The notes beneath the pieces were generated by a model. That model searched no databases. It was not told the origin of the DNA and saw only the letters and a list, made by a program, of their open reading frames with translations. The translations under genes were made by a program, and so were the position numbers. Shown piece by piece: positions 16,240 to 25,621 of a DNA stretch of 64,000 nucleotides. Position 1 is the first letter of the stretch; each line of letters starts with the position of its first letter. Origin of the DNA: Catenuloplanes niger (GTDB lineage Bacteria > Actinomycetota > Actinomycetes > Mycobacteriales > Micromonosporaceae); the NCBI RefSeq assembly GCF_031458255.1, contig NZ_JAVDYC010000001.1, positions 62,001 through 126,000 on the forward strand, read 5' to 3'.

Positions 16240-19200
16240 TCACAGCGGGGGCCGCCCGTAGGCGAACGTGGGCGGCGCGTGCGGCGTGAACCGCACCAGT
16301 CCCTCCGAGCCGCCGCGGCGGTGCTGGGCGACCAGCTTGTCGCGCATCGCCCGCTCGGCCGGGTCGGTCGGGCTCCAGTACACCACCGCGCCGTGCATGA
16401 CCCCGAACTCCCGGTTCTGCATGTCCACGATGAGCTGCTCGTACTCGTCCAGGGGCAGCGCGGAGCCGTCGGGGCGGCGGATGTCGTACAGGTCGTGGTC
16501 GCCGGCGACGGGCCGGCGCCGGCCCGCCGCGTCGTAGCCGTGCACGACGTACTCGACCACCTCGAACCGGCCGGGTCCCTTGGGTTTGCGGGCCAGCTTG
16601 CGCATCTTCCTGCCGTACCGGCGCCGCTCCTCGACCCGCATCCGCCACCGGTCGCGGCCCCGGGCCCGGTCCGCCTCGGACAGCCCGCGGCGCTTCGGGT
16701 CCGGTGGCCGGTTGACGAAGAAGCCGACCTTTCCCTGGTGTTCCGGTTTGACGGTGAGCAGCAGGTCGGCGCTGTTGATCGTCTTGGCCTTGATGTCCAC
16801 CGGCTTGTAGAAGGCGCCGCGTTGCAGGTGTCGTACCGAGTCCGGGTTGGTGGGCCGGACGTCGATGACCAGGTTGCGCCGGTCGGCCATCCGCTGGAAC
16901 TCGTCCTGGTTCGTCACCAGGATGCCGTAGTCCGCCTCGATCGTCCGGCTGTCCAGCGGTGTGCCCTCGCGCGGGCTCTCCATGGCCGGGTTGACCACCG
17001 CGACGAAGTGGACGATCTGCCGGGTGCCCCGCACCGGGCCGATGACCAGGTCGAGCCGGGTCAGTCCGTGGCGACGGCGGATGCCGGGCAGCCGCTCGCC
17101 GATCTCGGCCGCGGTGAGGCCGGCCCGGATCAGCGCGCGGGCCTCGCGCAGCGCGGCGCTCAGCACCCGGTCGGCGTCCCGCGCGGGCCGGGCCGGCTGC
17201 TTGCGGCCGGACCGGTCGGGCCGGGTCGCCGTGCCCGGCCGGGACACGTGGCGGGGCCGGCCGGCCCGGTGCGGTCGACCCGCCCGCCGGCCCGGTCCGC
17301 GCCCGCGGTCCGGGACGCCACCGGTTCGCTGCCCACGCCGGTCCGCGGCGGCGCCGTCCCGCGGCCCGCTCCGCTTCGCCGCGGCGCCGGCCCGCTGCCC
17401 GCCTCGGTCCGGTGCGTCGCCGGCCGGCCGGCCGCGGCGGGCCGGCGCCGCGCGCACCGTGGCCCAGAAGCGGGTGACCAGGCGGGCGATCCGGTCGACG
17501 GCCGCGTCGACGGCGCGGTCGACCGGCCGGGAGAGCGACTGCACGATCCGCCTGACCCGCGCCGCGACGCCGCCCACGCCGAGGATGGCGGCCAGCGCGC
17601 CGATCAGCACCGGGATCGACCGGGCCAGGGCGCGTTCGACCAGCGCGGGTACGCCGCCCGCGCCGCCCCGCGCGATCGCGAGCACGGCGTCGAGCACCGC
17701 GTTGACGAAGTCGATGATCTGCCGGGCCTGGGTGACCACGAACCGGAGGACGTCGATGATCAGCTTGCACGCCCGGACGAACGCCGAGGCCGGGTTGAGC
17801 AGCGACAGGATCCAGGTGATCCCCGCGACCACGACGGTCGGCGTGACGTACGCGACGACCCGGCCGATCAGGTCCGCGCGCAGGTCACCCAGGTGTGCCC
17901 GCATCTCGGTCCACAGCCCTGCGGCGCCCTCCCGCTTCGCCCGGGCGACCTGCGGGACCGCGGTCTCGGCCGCGGTGACGGCCGGCTCGGGTGCCCGGCG
18001 CACGAGCCGCGCCCGGATCCCGCCCCAGGTCAGGCCGAGCAGCCCGGTGATCATCAGGGCGATGCCGCGTACGTCGAACGTGCGTGGGATCGTCAGGCCC
18101 GCCGCGGACGCGGTGCCGAGCAGCCAGCCGAGCACGCCCTGCCGGAGGTGGCCGCCGAGGTTGCGCAGGAACAGGCGCAGGCCGCCGCCGACCGCGGACA
18201 CCAGGTTGCCGAGGAACCCGACCGGGTCCCGCAGGATCGCGCCGATCGCCTGGGCCGCCTTGCGCAGCACGCCGAGCAGCAGGTTCGTCAGGTCCCGGAT
18301 CGTGGCGAGCGCCCCGCCGACGGCGTCGGCCGCCTTCGCGACCAGGCCCCGGTTCTTCTCCCTCTCGGCCGCGATCTCCGCGTCGACCGACGACACCGCC
18401 TCCGTGTAGCGGGTGGCGAGCGTGTCGACCAGCTCGGTGCCCTTGTCGGTCACGGTGTCCCGCAGCTCGTCGAACCGGCCCGCGAACTCGGCCGCCGCCC
18501 GCTGCCCGATCGCGCGCAGGTCCCCGGGCAGCGCGCGGACCGCCGCCCGCAGCTCGGTCCGGCCGGCCGCGATCCGGTCCTTGGCGCGGCGCAGGTGCGA
18601 CTCGACCGTGCCGGCGATTCCGATGATCACGTCGCGCATCGAGGCCAGGTAGGTGGTCTTCGCGTCCTGGTAGATCCGGTTGGCCTCGTCCGGCAGCGGC
18701 AGGAACCTGTCCTTGGCCCACAGCCACGCGCCGTTCCACCCGGAGTACCGCTCCCGCTTGTACCGCCGCATGCCGCGCTCGTGGTCGTCGGTGAAGCGGT
18801 CCCGGGCGCGTCTCTCACCGGCGGTGAACTGCCGGTCCACCGCGGTGTCCAGGTCGGACAGGATCCGCTCGACGTCCGCCTTGGTACGGTCGAACACGTC
18901 CTGGAGTCGCGCGGTGACCGCGGCCCGCCGCCGCTCGTCCCGGCCGCGCGCCCCGGCCTTGCCCGCACCGACCGTCCGGCCGGTCTCCGCCCGGACACCG
19001 TGGATCGCGGCCATCGCGGCCGTGCCGTCCCGGCCGGCCGCGTGCGTGACCTGCCCGATCTCCCGGTTCTCGGTGGCGCGCAGGCGCGCGGGCGCGGATC
19101 GCGCGTGCGTCTCCAGCGTCTCGGTCTCGGTGACCGCCCGGTCGAACGACGGCTCGCGCGAGTTCTCGAAGGACAGCTGCCGCCGGGTGACCTTCGCCGC

Positions 19201-20034
19201 GGCCAGGTCCCGCCGGATGCGCTCCGGCCCGGCCGACAGGTCGGTGGCCGACGGCGGCAGGCGGTCCGGCGCGGCCTGCCGGGGGTCCGGCGCACCGGGG
19301 CGCGCCGGGAGCCGGTCCGGGGTCAGCGGCGTCACCGGTTTGCCGTCCCGCGCCGGTGCCGGGGTCCGGGCCGTGCTGGTGGCGATCTGCTCCGCGGACG
19401 CGTCCTTGCCCGCGCCGACCTCGCCCTGGACCTCGGCCCTGACCTCCTCGGCCCGGCCGGAGTCGCCGAACGATTCGGCCTCGTCGAGGTTCTTCGGGGC
19501 CTTGGCCGCGATCGCCGCCTCCACCGCGGCGATGAAGCGCGCCCGGTCGAACTCCCTCGGCTCCGCCGCCGCCATCTCCTCGGCGTGTGCGGCCTTGCCG
19601 CGCGCCTCGCGGTCGTCCGCCGGCGGCACCGCCGCCGCCTGGGCCGCGGTCGCCTCGGCCGGCGCCGGTGGATGGCTGCGTGCGACGGCGGTCTTCTTCG
19701 CGTCGACGTCCCGCACCAGCGCCGCGAACGCCGGATCCGTCGCCGGGGAGCGCCGCACCGGCCCCGGGGCGGTCCGCGCCGTCAGCCGGGCCGTGACGAG
19801 CGCGTTCCCGGCCCGCGACCGCGTGCCGGGCGCGCCGTCGCGGGTCGGGGGCACGCCGGGCACCGGCACGCCCGCGGTCAGTGCGGCGGTGACCGCCGCG
19901 TTGCCCATCGTCGCCTGCGCCCGGGCGATGCCGTCCGGGCCCGGTCGCCGTCGCGCCGCAGGACCCGCGGTCGCCGGTGCGGGCGCCCGGACGGACGCCG
20001 TCGGCGGCGCGAGGGCCTTGCGTGGTGGCGGCAT
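16240..20034 (-). CDS. Large modular protein resembling contractile-injection-system cargo, with toxin-like C-terminus
   Basis: 1264 residues. The N-terminus has two G-N-A-(A/L)-V motifs (about residues 44 and 76), as in DUF4157/eCIS-associated proteins. A charged, coiled-coil-prone region follows (about 100-570). Residues about 570-850 form a hydrophobic helical section (GFLGNLVSAVGGG, GWLLGTASAAGLTIPRTFDV, AGITWILSLLNPASAFVRAC) that recurs in large eCIS-linked proteins. An R/G/P-rich linker (about 855-955) leads to a C-terminal domain. That domain has RPTNPDSVRHLQRGAF, then YKPVDIKAKT with spaced lysines, GDHDLYDIRRPDG with a D-x-D pair and a late MHGAVVYWSP. This order resembles edema factor/ExoY nucleotidyl cyclases, but is divergent. 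The ATG at 20034 has GGAGGGAG about ten bases upstream; a GTG at 20067 is the alternative. The effector role is inferred. Confidence 0.6.
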   Translation of the reverse strand: MPPPRKALAPPTASVRAPAPATAGPAARRRPGPDGIARAQATMGNAAVTAALTAGVPVPGVPPTRDGAPGTRSRAGNALVTARLTARTAPGPVRRSPATDPAFAALVRDVDAKKTAVARSHPPAPAEATAAQAAAVPPADDREARGKAAHAEEMAAAEPREFDRARFIAAVEAAIAAKAPKNLDEAESFGDSGRAEEVRAEVQGEVGAGKDASAEQIATSTARTPAPARDGKPVTPLTPDRLPARPGAPDPRQAAPDRLPPSATDLSAGPERIRRDLAAAKVTRRQLSFENSREPSFDRAVTETETLETHARSAPARLRATENREIGQVTHAAGRDGTAAMAAIHGVRAETGRTVGAGKAGARGRDERRRAAVTARLQDVFDRTKADVERILSDLDTAVDRQFTAGERRARDRFTDDHERGMRRYKRERYSGWNGAWLWAKDRFLPLPDEANRIYQDAKTTYLASMRDVIIGIAGTVESHLRRAKDRIAAGRTELRAAVRALPGDLRAIGQRAAAEFAGRFDELRDTVTDKGTELVDTLATRYTEAVSSVDAEIAAEREKNRGLVAKAADAVGGALATIRDLTNLLLGVLRKAAQAIGAILRDPVGFLGNLVSAVGGGLRLFLRNLGGHLRQGVLGWLLGTASAAGLTIPRTFDVRGIALMITGLLGLTWGGIRARLVRRAPEPAVTAAETAVPQVARAKREGAAGLWTEMRAHLGDLRADLIGRVVAYVTPTVVVAGITWILSLLNPASAFVRACKLIIDVLRFVVTQARQIIDFVNAVLDAVLAIARGGAGGVPALVERALARSIPVLIGALAAILGVGGVAARVRRIVQSLSRPVDRAVDAAVDRIARLVTRFWATVRAAPARRGRPAGDAPDRGGQRAGAAAKRSGPRDGAAADRRGQRTGGVPDRGRGPGRRAGRPHRAGRPRHVSRPGTATRPDRSGRKQPARPARDADRVLSAALREARALIRAGLTAAEIGERLPGIRRRHGLTRLDLVIGPVRGTRQIVHFVAVVNPAMESPREGTPLDSRTIEADYGILVTNQDEFQRMADRRNLVIDVRPTNPDSVRHLQRGAFYKPVDIKAKTINSADLLLTVKPEHQGKVGFFVNRPPDPKRRGLSEADRARGRDRWRMRVEERRRYGRKMRKLARKPKGPGRFEVVEYVVHGYDAAGRRRPVAGDHDLYDIRRPDGSALPLDEYEQLIVDMQNREFGVMHGAVVYWSPTDPAERAMRDKLVAQHRRGGSEGLVRFTPHAPPTFAYGRPPL
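17203..17470 (-). repeat. Low-complexity Arg/Gly/Pro linker inside the modular protein gene
   Basis: Codons here encode a run of about 90 residues rich in R, G, P, A and D, with repeated D-R-G and R-G-Q-R phrases. It separates the membrane-like helical section from the C-terminal domain. Such linkers usually mark domain swapping points in modular toxins. The DNA is nearly all G and C. Confidence 0.6.
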
Positions 20035-20183
20035 CCGACGCGGGCTCCCTCCGCCGCGGCACGCCACGGCATCACACCGACGCTATCGACATTCCACGAT
20101 AGACCGGGAGCGCCACCCGGTGGGGGTGCCGGTACTGCGGGACCACCCGCGGACCGGACAGGGAGGAGCCCCGGCGACGACCG

Positions 20184-20230
20184 GTGCCCGCGGGAGCATG
20201 CGGGTCGCGGCCACGCCGGAAGCGGGAAAA
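20184..20230 (+). repeat. Dispersed intergenic repeat, copy B
   Basis: Same orientation as copy A and sharing the preceding GACCGGT as well. It lies between the start of the modular protein gene and the stop of the hybrid kinase gene, about 38 bases beyond that stop. Copy B differs from A mainly in the middle dozen bases. Confidence 0.6.
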
Positions 20231-20267
20231 GCGGCTGTGGTGCCGTGAACCGGCGGCGCCGGACGCG

Positions 20268-22247
20268 CTACCGCTCCGCCGGTGGCAGCGTGAAGTTGAA
20301 CGACGCGCCCTCCCCCGGGTTGCCGGCGGCCCAGATCCGGCCGCCGTGCCGGTCGATGATCCGCCAGACCGTCGTGAGCCCGATCCCGGTGCCCGGGAAC
20401 TCGTCGTTGGTGTGCAGCCGCCCGAACGGGCGGAAGAGCTGGTCGGCCTTCTCGGCCGGGAATCCGGCGCCGTTGTCGCGGACGTGGAACACGCCGTCCG
20501 CGCAGCCGATCTCGATCCGGGCGTGCGGGGTGCGGCCGGTGAACTTCCAGGCGTTGCCGAACAGGTTGACCAGCACCACCCGCACCAGCTCCACGTCGCC
20601 GGACGCGGTCATGCCGGGCGTGACGACCGTGGTCACCGCGCGGTCCGGGAACCGCTGCCGGAAGTCGTCGACCACCTCGGTGGCGATCGCGGTGACGTCC
20701 ACCGTGTCCCGGCGGATGTCGCCGCGGCTGGCGCGGGCGAGCAGCAGCAGCGACTCGATCAGCGCGGCCATCCGCCAGGCCGCGCCGTGGATGCGGTTCA
20801 GGTCCTGCCGGGCGCGGTCCGTGGTGTCCGGGTCGTCGAGGATCTGTTCGGTGAACCCGAGGATGGTCTGCAGCGGCGCGCGCAGGTCGTGCGACACGCT
20901 GCCGCTGAACGCCTCCAGCTCCCGGTTGCGCCACTCCAGCTCGTCGACCATCCGGGCCCGCGTCTCGGCCGCGTCCCGGGCCGCGCGCTCCTCGGCCGCC
21001 ATGATCTCCCGGGTGAGCAGCTCCTCCCGGATCCGGCGGGACTCGTCCTGCAGGTGCTTGCGCCGCAGGTGCGCGCGGACGTGGGCGCGCAGCGTGCCCG
21101 GCCCGTCGACGGTCCGGACGTAGTCGTCCGCGCCGGCGGACAGCGAGCTGAGCATCACCTCGCCGTCCTCCAGCCCCACCATGATCAGCGGAATGTCCCG
21201 CAGCCCGGGTACGTCCTTGATCCGTTCGCAGGTCTGCCGGGCCTCCGCGATCGCCTGCGCGGACGCCTGCACGCCGAACGCGGGCATCGCGCCGAGCACC
21301 ACGCAGTCCGCCGGCTGGGCGGCGAGCATGGCCATCGCGTCGTCCGCGTGCCGGGCGACCACCACCTCGTAGCCGTCCTCGCGCAGCGCGGCCTGGGCCT
21401 GCGTGAGGTAGCCCGGGTCCGCTCCGATCATGAGCACCTTCTTCGGGCCGTGCATGCCGCGTGGCGCGTCGATCGGCAGCGCGGCCGCGGTCTGCCGGAG
21501 CACGGCCGCGAGCTTGGCCAGCAGCACCGCGAAGTCGTCCTGCTTGCGGACGAACGCGTCCGCGCCCGCGTCCAGGATCTGCAGTTCGGTGGCGTAGTCG
21601 TCGGAGGCGGTGAGCAGCAGGCAGGGCAGGTTGCGCAGGGCGGCGTCCAGGCGGATGCGGCGGATCACGGTGGCGCCGTCGATGCCGGGCAGCATGCCGT
21701 CGACGACGACCGCGCTGGGCCGGCGGTCCGCCGCGACGCGCAGGCCCTCCTCCCCGGTCCCGGCGGTCAGCACCGCGTACCCGGCCTCCTCCAGCGCCTC
21801 GGTGACGACCGCGCGGAACGTGGGGCTGTCGTCGATGACGAGCACGGTGCGCGCGTGCGAGGCGGGGGATCCACGGGCGCGCAGCAGCTCCCGGCTGCGC
21901 GCGACCACGAAGTGGCCGTCGTAGGGTTTGCCCACGTACTCGTCCGCGCCGGTGGCGAGCCCGCGCACCCGGTCCTTGACCTCGGCCTCGCTGGACAGCA
22001 GGATCCGGACCGCGCCGGCCTGCAGCGGGATCTCGCCGACGTCGCGCAGCAGGTCCACGCCGTCCGCGTCGGGCAGCAGCACGTCCAGGATGATCACGTC
22101 GAAGCGTTCCCGCTGGAAGGCCGCGCGGGCCTCGGCACCGGTCGCGGCCAGCACGGTGTGGAAGCCGGCCTCCTCGAAGACCTCGTCGAGGTCCATCCGC
22201 ACGGTGAGGCTGTCGTCGACGATCAGCACGGTGTCCACCCGGGTCAT
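20268..22247 (-). CDS. Hybrid REC-REC-REC-histidine kinase, output of the chemosensory operon
   Basis: 659 residues. Receiver 1 (about 5-120) has the phospho-acceptor D55 in VIILDVLLP; receiver 2 (about 133-250) has D183 in VVVDGMLPG. A third receiver-like domain (about 268-395) has lost the acidic pocket and carries Gly where the Asp should be (CVVLGAMP, about 319). A coiled coil (395-445) precedes a HisKA domain with H453 (SVSHDLRAPLQ) and an ATPase with DNGAGFP and GTGIGLTTV. No transmembrane segment is seen. The ATG overlaps the cheB stop (ATGA). CheA probably phosphorylates receivers 1 and 2, which would then control the kinase; the final target is not in this operon. Confidence 0.88.
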   Translation of the reverse strand: MTRVDTVLIVDDSLTVRMDLDEVFEEAGFHTVLAATGAEARAAFQRERFDVIILDVLLPDADGVDLLRDVGEIPLQAGAVRILLSSEAEVKDRVRGLATGADEYVGKPYDGHFVVARSRELLRARGSPASHARTVLVIDDSPTFRAVVTEALEEAGYAVLTAGTGEEGLRVAADRRPSAVVVDGMLPGIDGATVIRRIRLDAALRNLPCLLLTASDDYATELQILDAGADAFVRKQDDFAVLLAKLAAVLRQTAAALPIDAPRGMHGPKKVLMIGADPGYLTQAQAALREDGYEVVVARHADDAMAMLAAQPADCVVLGAMPAFGVQASAQAIAEARQTCERIKDVPGLRDIPLIMVGLEDGEVMLSSLSAGADDYVRTVDGPGTLRAHVRAHLRRKHLQDESRRIREELLTREIMAAEERAARDAAETRARMVDELEWRNRELEAFSGSVSHDLRAPLQTILGFTEQILDDPDTTDRARQDLNRIHGAAWRMAALIESLLLLARASRGDIRRDTVDVTAIATEVVDDFRQRFPDRAVTTVVTPGMTASGDVELVRVVLVNLFGNAWKFTGRTPHARIEIGCADGVFHVRDNGAGFPAEKADQLFRPFGRLHTNDEFPGTGIGLTTVWRIIDRHGGRIWAAGNPGEGASFNFTLPPAER

Positions 22248-23269
22248 GCCAGCGCCGCCAGCCGCTCGCCGATCGCGGTCAGCGGCAGCGACTCGGTGGC
22301 CGCACCGAGCAGCACGGCCTCGCGGGGCATCCCGTAGACCACGCTGGTCGCCTCGTCCTGTGCGTACGTGCGGGCCCCGGCGCGGCGCATCGCGAGCAGC
22401 CCGGCGGCGCCGTCCCGGCCCATGCCGGTCAGCAGCACGCCGACCGCGGACGGGCCGTACGCGTCCGCGACGCTCTCGAACAGCGTGTCGACGCTCGGCC
22501 GGCAGGAGTGGCGTTCCGGGCCGTTGCTGAGCTGCAGCATGCCGCCGCGGATGAGCAGGTGCCGGTCGGGTGGCGCGACCGTCACCCGACCGGCGCCGGC
22601 CGAGACCGGGACACCACCGGTGGCGTACACGACCGGCCGCTGCACCTGAGCGGCGAGCCAGTCGGTGAACGCGGTCGCGAAGACCTCGTTCGCGGAGAGG
22701 TGCTGGACGTAGAGGATCGGCAGCGGGAACGCGGGCGGCAGGCGGCTGAGAATCTGGTTGATCGCACCCGGCCCGCCGGTGGACGCACCGATCACCACCA
22801 GCTGCGTCCCCTTGGGCCGGCCGGCCGGCGGCACCGGCGCGGGCTCCGGCACCGGGGTGGCGCGCCGCCGGGTCACCACCTTGATCCGGGACACCACCCG
22901 GACCGCGGTCCGCAGCCGCGCCCCCCAGGTGGCGTCGGAGGCGTCGCCGCGCGGCTTCTCCAGCACGTCGACCGCGCCGGCCGCGAGCACGTCGTAGGTG
23001 CCGAGCGCCTCCCGCCGGGCCGCGGACGACACCACCAGGATCGGGGTCGGGCAGTCCTGCATGATCTGCTCGGTCGCCTGCAGCCCGCTCATCACCGGCA
23101 GCATCACGTCCATGGTGATGACGTCAGGGCGCAGCCGGCGGCACATGTCCACCGCCTCCGCGCCGGTCACCGCCTCGCCGGCGATCTGCACGCCCGGGTC
23201 CAGGGTCAGCGCCTCCCGCAGCGCCGCGCGCACGGTCAGCGAGTCCTCCACCACCAGCACCCGGATCAT
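22244..23269 (-). CDS. cheB: CheB protein-glutamate methylesterase
   Basis: 341 residues: a receiver with D54 (VITMDVMLPVM), a proline-rich linker, then a methylesterase domain with the catalytic Ser in IGASTGGPGA, the His in YVQHLSANEVFA and the Asp in GMGRDGAAG. It removes methyl groups from receptor glutamates, resetting the MCP of this operon in opposition to the CheR-TPR. The ATG overlaps the stop of cheA (ATGA), and its own stop overlaps the hybrid kinase start in the same way. In Wsp nomenclature it corresponds to WspF. Confidence 0.93.
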   Translation of the reverse strand: MIRVLVVEDSLTVRAALREALTLDPGVQIAGEAVTGAEAVDMCRRLRPDVITMDVMLPVMSGLQATEQIMQDCPTPILVVSSAARREALGTYDVLAAGAVDVLEKPRGDASDATWGARLRTAVRVVSRIKVVTRRRATPVPEPAPVPPAGRPKGTQLVVIGASTGGPGAINQILSRLPPAFPLPILYVQHLSANEVFATAFTDWLAAQVQRPVVYATGGVPVSAGAGRVTVAPPDRHLLIRGGMLQLSNGPERHSCRPSVDTLFESVADAYGPSAVGVLLTGMGRDGAAGLLAMRRAGARTYAQDEATSVVYGMPREAVLLGAATESLPLTAIGERLAALA

Positions 23270-25596
23270 GCGGCACCCACCAGGCCCTTGATGTAGTCGA
23301 GCAGCTCCTCCTGGTCGAACTCGCTCTTCACCACGTACGCGCTGGCGCCCACGTCGAAGCCGCGCCGGCGGTCCTCCGGCGACGACCGCGAGGTGACCAG
23401 GATCGCCGGGGTCTCGCGCAGCACCGGGTCGGCGCGGGTCAGCTCGACGAACGTGAACCCGTCGATGCCCGGCATGTCCACGTCGACCAGGAACAGCGCG
23501 TACGACCGGTACCTCGCCCGTTCCAGACCCTCCTCCCCGGAGGCGGCCAGGTCGACCTGGTATCCGGCGGACTCCAGGATGGACTGCTCCAGCATCCGGG
23601 TGGTGAGCGAGTCGTCGACCACCAGGATCGGGCGGCCTTCCGCGGCACCGTCCTCGGCGGCGGCCAGCGGGGTCGGCTCGCCGCTGTGTGTGCCGGTGGC
23701 CCGCCCGCCGGCCGCGACCAGGCCGTGCGGGTCCAGCACCAGGCGCGGGTTGCCCTCGGCGTCCATCGACAGCCCGCTGATCACCGGACCGGCCGGGGCC
23801 AGCTCGGGCAGCGGGCGCACGATCAGCACGGACGTGCCGAGCAGCCGGTCGACGCAGACCGCGACGATGTCCGCGCCGGCCTTGACGACGACCGCGACGG
23901 CCGCGGTCTTCGCGGCCGGTGCCGGGCCGCCGAGCGCGCGGGTCAACGGCAGGAACGGGATGACCCGGCCGTCGTGCGTGATCACCTCGGCCGAGGCCGC
24001 GGCGGCGACCTCCTCGCCGGTCATCCGCAGGCAGGTCTCGACCGCGTCCAGCGGCACGGACGCCAGCAGACCGCCCGCCTCCACGATCAGGCCGTGCAGC
24101 GACACCAGCGACAGCGGCACCACCAGCTCCAGCCGGGTGCCCTCGCCCGGTGCGGTGTCGATGCTGACGTCGCCGCCGAGCTGCTCGGCCACGTCCCGCA
24201 CCGCGTCCAGGCCGATGCCGCGCCCGGACACGCCGGTGACGGACGCGGCCGTGCTGATCCCGCCCCGCATCAGCATCGCCATCAACGTGCCGGAGTCGGC
24301 CGGCTCGCCCGGCACCAACAGCCCGCGCGACTCCGCGGTGCGCCGGACCGCGGCCAGGTCGAAGCCCCGCCCGTCGTCGCGGCACTCGAACGCCGCGAAC
24401 TTGCCACGGTGCGTGACCGTGACGGTCACGTGCCCGTCCGCGGGCTTGCCGGCCGCGATCCGCTCCTCCGCCGGCTCGATGCCGTGCGCGACCGCGTTGC
24501 GTACCACGTGTTGCAGCGCTCCCGAGGTCTGGCTCAGCACCTGCGGGTCCAGGCGCAGCTCGCCGCCGTGCCCCTCGAACGCCACCCGCCTGCCGTGCAC
24601 GGTGGCCGCGTCGTGCACGGCCCGGTGCAGCGTGGTGAGCACGGACGCGACCGGCACCAGGCGCAGCCGTTCGGCCCGGCCGCGCACGTCGTCGAGCTCG
24701 CGCTCGACCTGTTCCACGGTCTCGGTGAGCTGCCGGCCGAGCGTGCCCAGCTCCGCGGTCAGCCGGGACGCCATCGCGCCGGCCTGATCGGTGTAGCGCG
24801 GCTCGCCACCGCCCTGCCCGAGCCCGGTCACCGGGTCGATGTGCGTCACCGCACCGGTCCGGCCGACCCGCAGCTGGTCGGCGAGCGCGGCCGCGGCCCG
24901 GTGCGCGCGCTGCACGACGGCCAGCTGCCGCCGGATCGGCCCGAACCGCGCGTGCGCCTCGTCCACGGCCTCCAGCAGCTCGTCCACATCGGACGTCTCG
25001 CCGCGCACCGGCTGCGCCGGAGCGGAAACCCCTTCCGGCGGTACGGTGACGTGCTGCTCCGCCGGGGCCACCGAGGGTGCCGGGGCGGGCGCCGGACCGG
25101 GCGTCACGGCCGGCGGCTGCTCCGCCGCACCCGGCGGCATCGCGGCGGGCCACGCCGGCGCGCCGATCCCCACGGCCGGGCCCACCGGCTCCGCGGCCAC
25201 CGCCGCCTCCGCTGCCGCCGCCGTCTCCGGCGCGGGCGGTGGCGGTGGTGGCGGAGACGGTGCCGGCGCGGCCGGTGCCGGCTGAGCGCTCAGTCCGTCG
25301 ACCCGCGCGGTCATCGAGTCGGACAGCGCCAGCAACCGCGAGATGTCGCCGGCCGGCACCGGCGTCGTGCCGTCCCGGTACGGCATCAGGATCTCTTCCA
25401 GCGCGTGCGCGTCGTCCGCGATCTCCGGCTGCTTCACCACCCGCGCTGCGCCCTTGAGCGTGTGCGCGGCCCGCAGCAGTCGTGCCACCGGCTCCGCGCC
25501 GCCCGCCTGGGTCAGGTCGAGCACCCCCTGGCTGAGCACGTCGACCAGCTCCCGGGCCTCCACCCGGAAGTACCGCAGCGGGTCCTTGGAGCTCAA
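23266..25596 (-). CDS. cheA: CheA-REC hybrid chemotaxis histidine kinase
   Basis: 776 residues. The P1/HPt domain has H45 in AAHTLKGAARV. A long P/A-rich linker follows (about 105-200), then a short dimerisation region, an ATPase core with LQHVVRNAVAHGIEP, a DGRGFD box and GRGIGLDAV, a CheW-like P5 domain and a C-terminal receiver with the acceptor Asp in LFLVDVDMPG. It autophosphorylates under MCP/CheW control and should pass phosphate to its own receiver, CheB and the hybrid kinase. The only start that fits is TTG at 25596, 26 bases from the stop of the MCP gene; MSSKDPLRYFRVEAREL is a normal P1 beginning. It corresponds to WspE by architecture. Confidence 0.92.
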   Translation of the reverse strand: MSSKDPLRYFRVEARELVDVLSQGVLDLTQAGGAEPVARLLRAAHTLKGAARVVKQPEIADDAHALEEILMPYRDGTTPVPAGDISRLLALSDSMTARVDGLSAQPAPAAPAPSPPPPPPPAPETAAAAEAAVAAEPVGPAVGIGAPAWPAAMPPGAAEQPPAVTPGPAPAPAPSVAPAEQHVTVPPEGVSAPAQPVRGETSDVDELLEAVDEAHARFGPIRRQLAVVQRAHRAAAALADQLRVGRTGAVTHIDPVTGLGQGGGEPRYTDQAGAMASRLTAELGTLGRQLTETVEQVERELDDVRGRAERLRLVPVASVLTTLHRAVHDAATVHGRRVAFEGHGGELRLDPQVLSQTSGALQHVVRNAVAHGIEPAEERIAAGKPADGHVTVTVTHRGKFAAFECRDDGRGFDLAAVRRTAESRGLLVPGEPADSGTLMAMLMRGGISTAASVTGVSGRGIGLDAVRDVAEQLGGDVSIDTAPGEGTRLELVVPLSLVSLHGLIVEAGGLLASVPLDAVETCLRMTGEEVAAAASAEVITHDGRVIPFLPLTRALGGPAPAAKTAAVAVVVKAGADIVAVCVDRLLGTSVLIVRPLPELAPAGPVISGLSMDAEGNPRLVLDPHGLVAAGGRATGTHSGEPTPLAAAEDGAAEGRPILVVDDSLTTRMLEQSILESAGYQVDLAASGEEGLERARYRSYALFLVDVDMPGIDGFTFVELTRADPVLRETPAILVTSRSSPEDRRRGFDVGASAYVVKSEFDQEELLDYIKGLVGAA

Positions 25597-25621
25597 CGCC
25601 CCGCCCCCGGGAGGACTCGGG

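Noticed and set aside
16240-20034. Complete contractile injection system
   Set aside because: Only a cargo-like protein is present; no sheath, tube, baseplate or AAA ATPase gene is in the window.
15991-21123. A 1710-codon plus-strand open frame
   Set aside because: It is antisense to the modular protein and hybrid kinase genes, has low-complexity Arg/Pro/Ala content and no family signature; a GC-rich shadow frame.
22244-25153. A 969-residue fusion of an unknown N-terminus to CheB
   Set aside because: The N-terminal 628 residues are an out-of-frame reading of cheA; the ATG at 23269 overlapping the cheA stop gives a normal CheB.
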